Of a DNA stretch of 64,000 nt, positions 63,953 through 64,000 are shown piece after piece (position 1 is the first letter of the stretch; every line of letters begins with the position of its first letter). The notes under the pieces are model-generated. The model saw only the letters and a list, made by a program, of their open reading frames with translations. It was not told the origin of the DNA and ran no database searches. Both the position numbers and the translations under genes were made by a program. The stretch is from a candidate division BRC1 bacterium ADurb.Bin183 (GTDB lineage: Bacteria > Sumerlaeota > Sumerlaeia > MWCT01), in assembly GCA_002070185.1 (NCBI GenBank), contig MWCT01000005.1:141251-205250 (forward strand). Reading direction: 5' to 3'.

Positions 63953-64000
63953 GAAAGCAGAACTCACCTTTCCAGATAAGATGAGGAAACTGGTACGGGC
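63939..64000 (+). CDS. Start of an unidentified gene (cut by window end)
   Basis: An ATG at 63939 opens a frame (MKPRKKAELTFPDKMRKLV...) that continues to the last base. It overlaps the previous coding frame by 14 bases, as in co-translated mobile-element genes. Only 20 residues are visible, too few to identify it. Confidence 0.4.
   Translation, partial: MKPRKKAELTFPDKMRKLVR

Noticed and set aside
1..64000. tRNA, rRNA and CRISPR arrays
   Set aside because: No regularly spaced repeats were seen, and no tRNA or rRNA was recognised by eye. A covariance-model search could still find a small RNA that was missed.

Overview
The window is a 64 kb piece of a bacterial chromosome of moderate G+C content. 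Genes are densely packed on both strands, many with ATGA-type overlaps. No rRNA, tRNA or CRISPR array was recognised. The gene set is that of a diderm-like, free-living bacterium: six-domain ribosomal protein S1, housekeeping sigma-70, a futalosine-pathway menaquinone enzyme, a pseudopilin, c-di-AMP synthesis, glycosyltransferases and a glycogen debrancher. The pseudopilin N-terminus (PNFLEAQVRSKVSRVKADMR) and the style of the secreted proteins resemble under-sampled phyla such as Sumerlaeota or Hydrogenedentota. That placement is tentative and rests on memory of the style, not on a search.

Region by region. 0-8.5 kb, + strand: the end of an ABC-2 permease, a membrane-anchored repeat protein, a LysE exporter, a guanylate-kinase-like protein, EtfB plus a ferredoxin-fused EtfA, a fused MetX-MetW methionine enzyme, and NadA. 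8.5-15.2 kb, - strand: two secreted proteins (a propeller-like one and a beta-helix one) and an AddA/RecB-type helicase-nuclease. 15.3-18.8 kb, +: a divergent YggS/PLPBP homologue lacking the PLP lysine, ThrC and SerS. 18.8-26.1 kb: MqnA and a large HEAT-like protein (-), a HIT protein and a pseudopilin (+), then the cdaA-cdaR-pdxJ operon (-). 26.4-33.5 kb: a secreted protein (+), a hydantoinase (-), and the cmk-plsC-rpsA-sppA cluster (-). 33.7-39.6 kb, +: a histidine kinase, a J-like/zinc-ribbon protein and two polytopic glycosyltransferase-type proteins. 39.6-42.1 kb, -: a secreted protein and a complete IS1380-like insertion sequence. 42.2-47.6 kb, +: MetG, a MacB-type permease and RpoD. 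47.6-55.7 kb, -: a tight six-gene operon (glycogen debrancher, GT9, GT39-like, MoxR, DUF58, DUF4129-like). 55.9-61.3 kb, +: a PaaK-like ligase, a ParB-like protein, two GT4 enzymes and a ComEA-like protein. 61.7-64 kb, +: a type III-style DNA methyltransferase that appears recombined with a BT4734/VirE-like domain gene, then a gene cut by the window end.

The most interesting signals are as follows. (1) All four secreted, non-pilin proteins end in the same short motif, W-x-L-[YF](E), which looks like a C-terminal sorting or recognition tag unlike PEP-CTERM. (2) The pseudopilin gene and one tagged secreted gene share an ungapped promoter-operator block around a perfect or near palindrome of LacI/FruR type. 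(3) The methyltransferase at the right end switches abruptly into a BT4734/VirE-like domain, whose second half continues in another frame after a T6 tract. (4) The YggS-like protein has Arg at the position of the PLP lysine. (5) MetX and MetW are fused in one chain.
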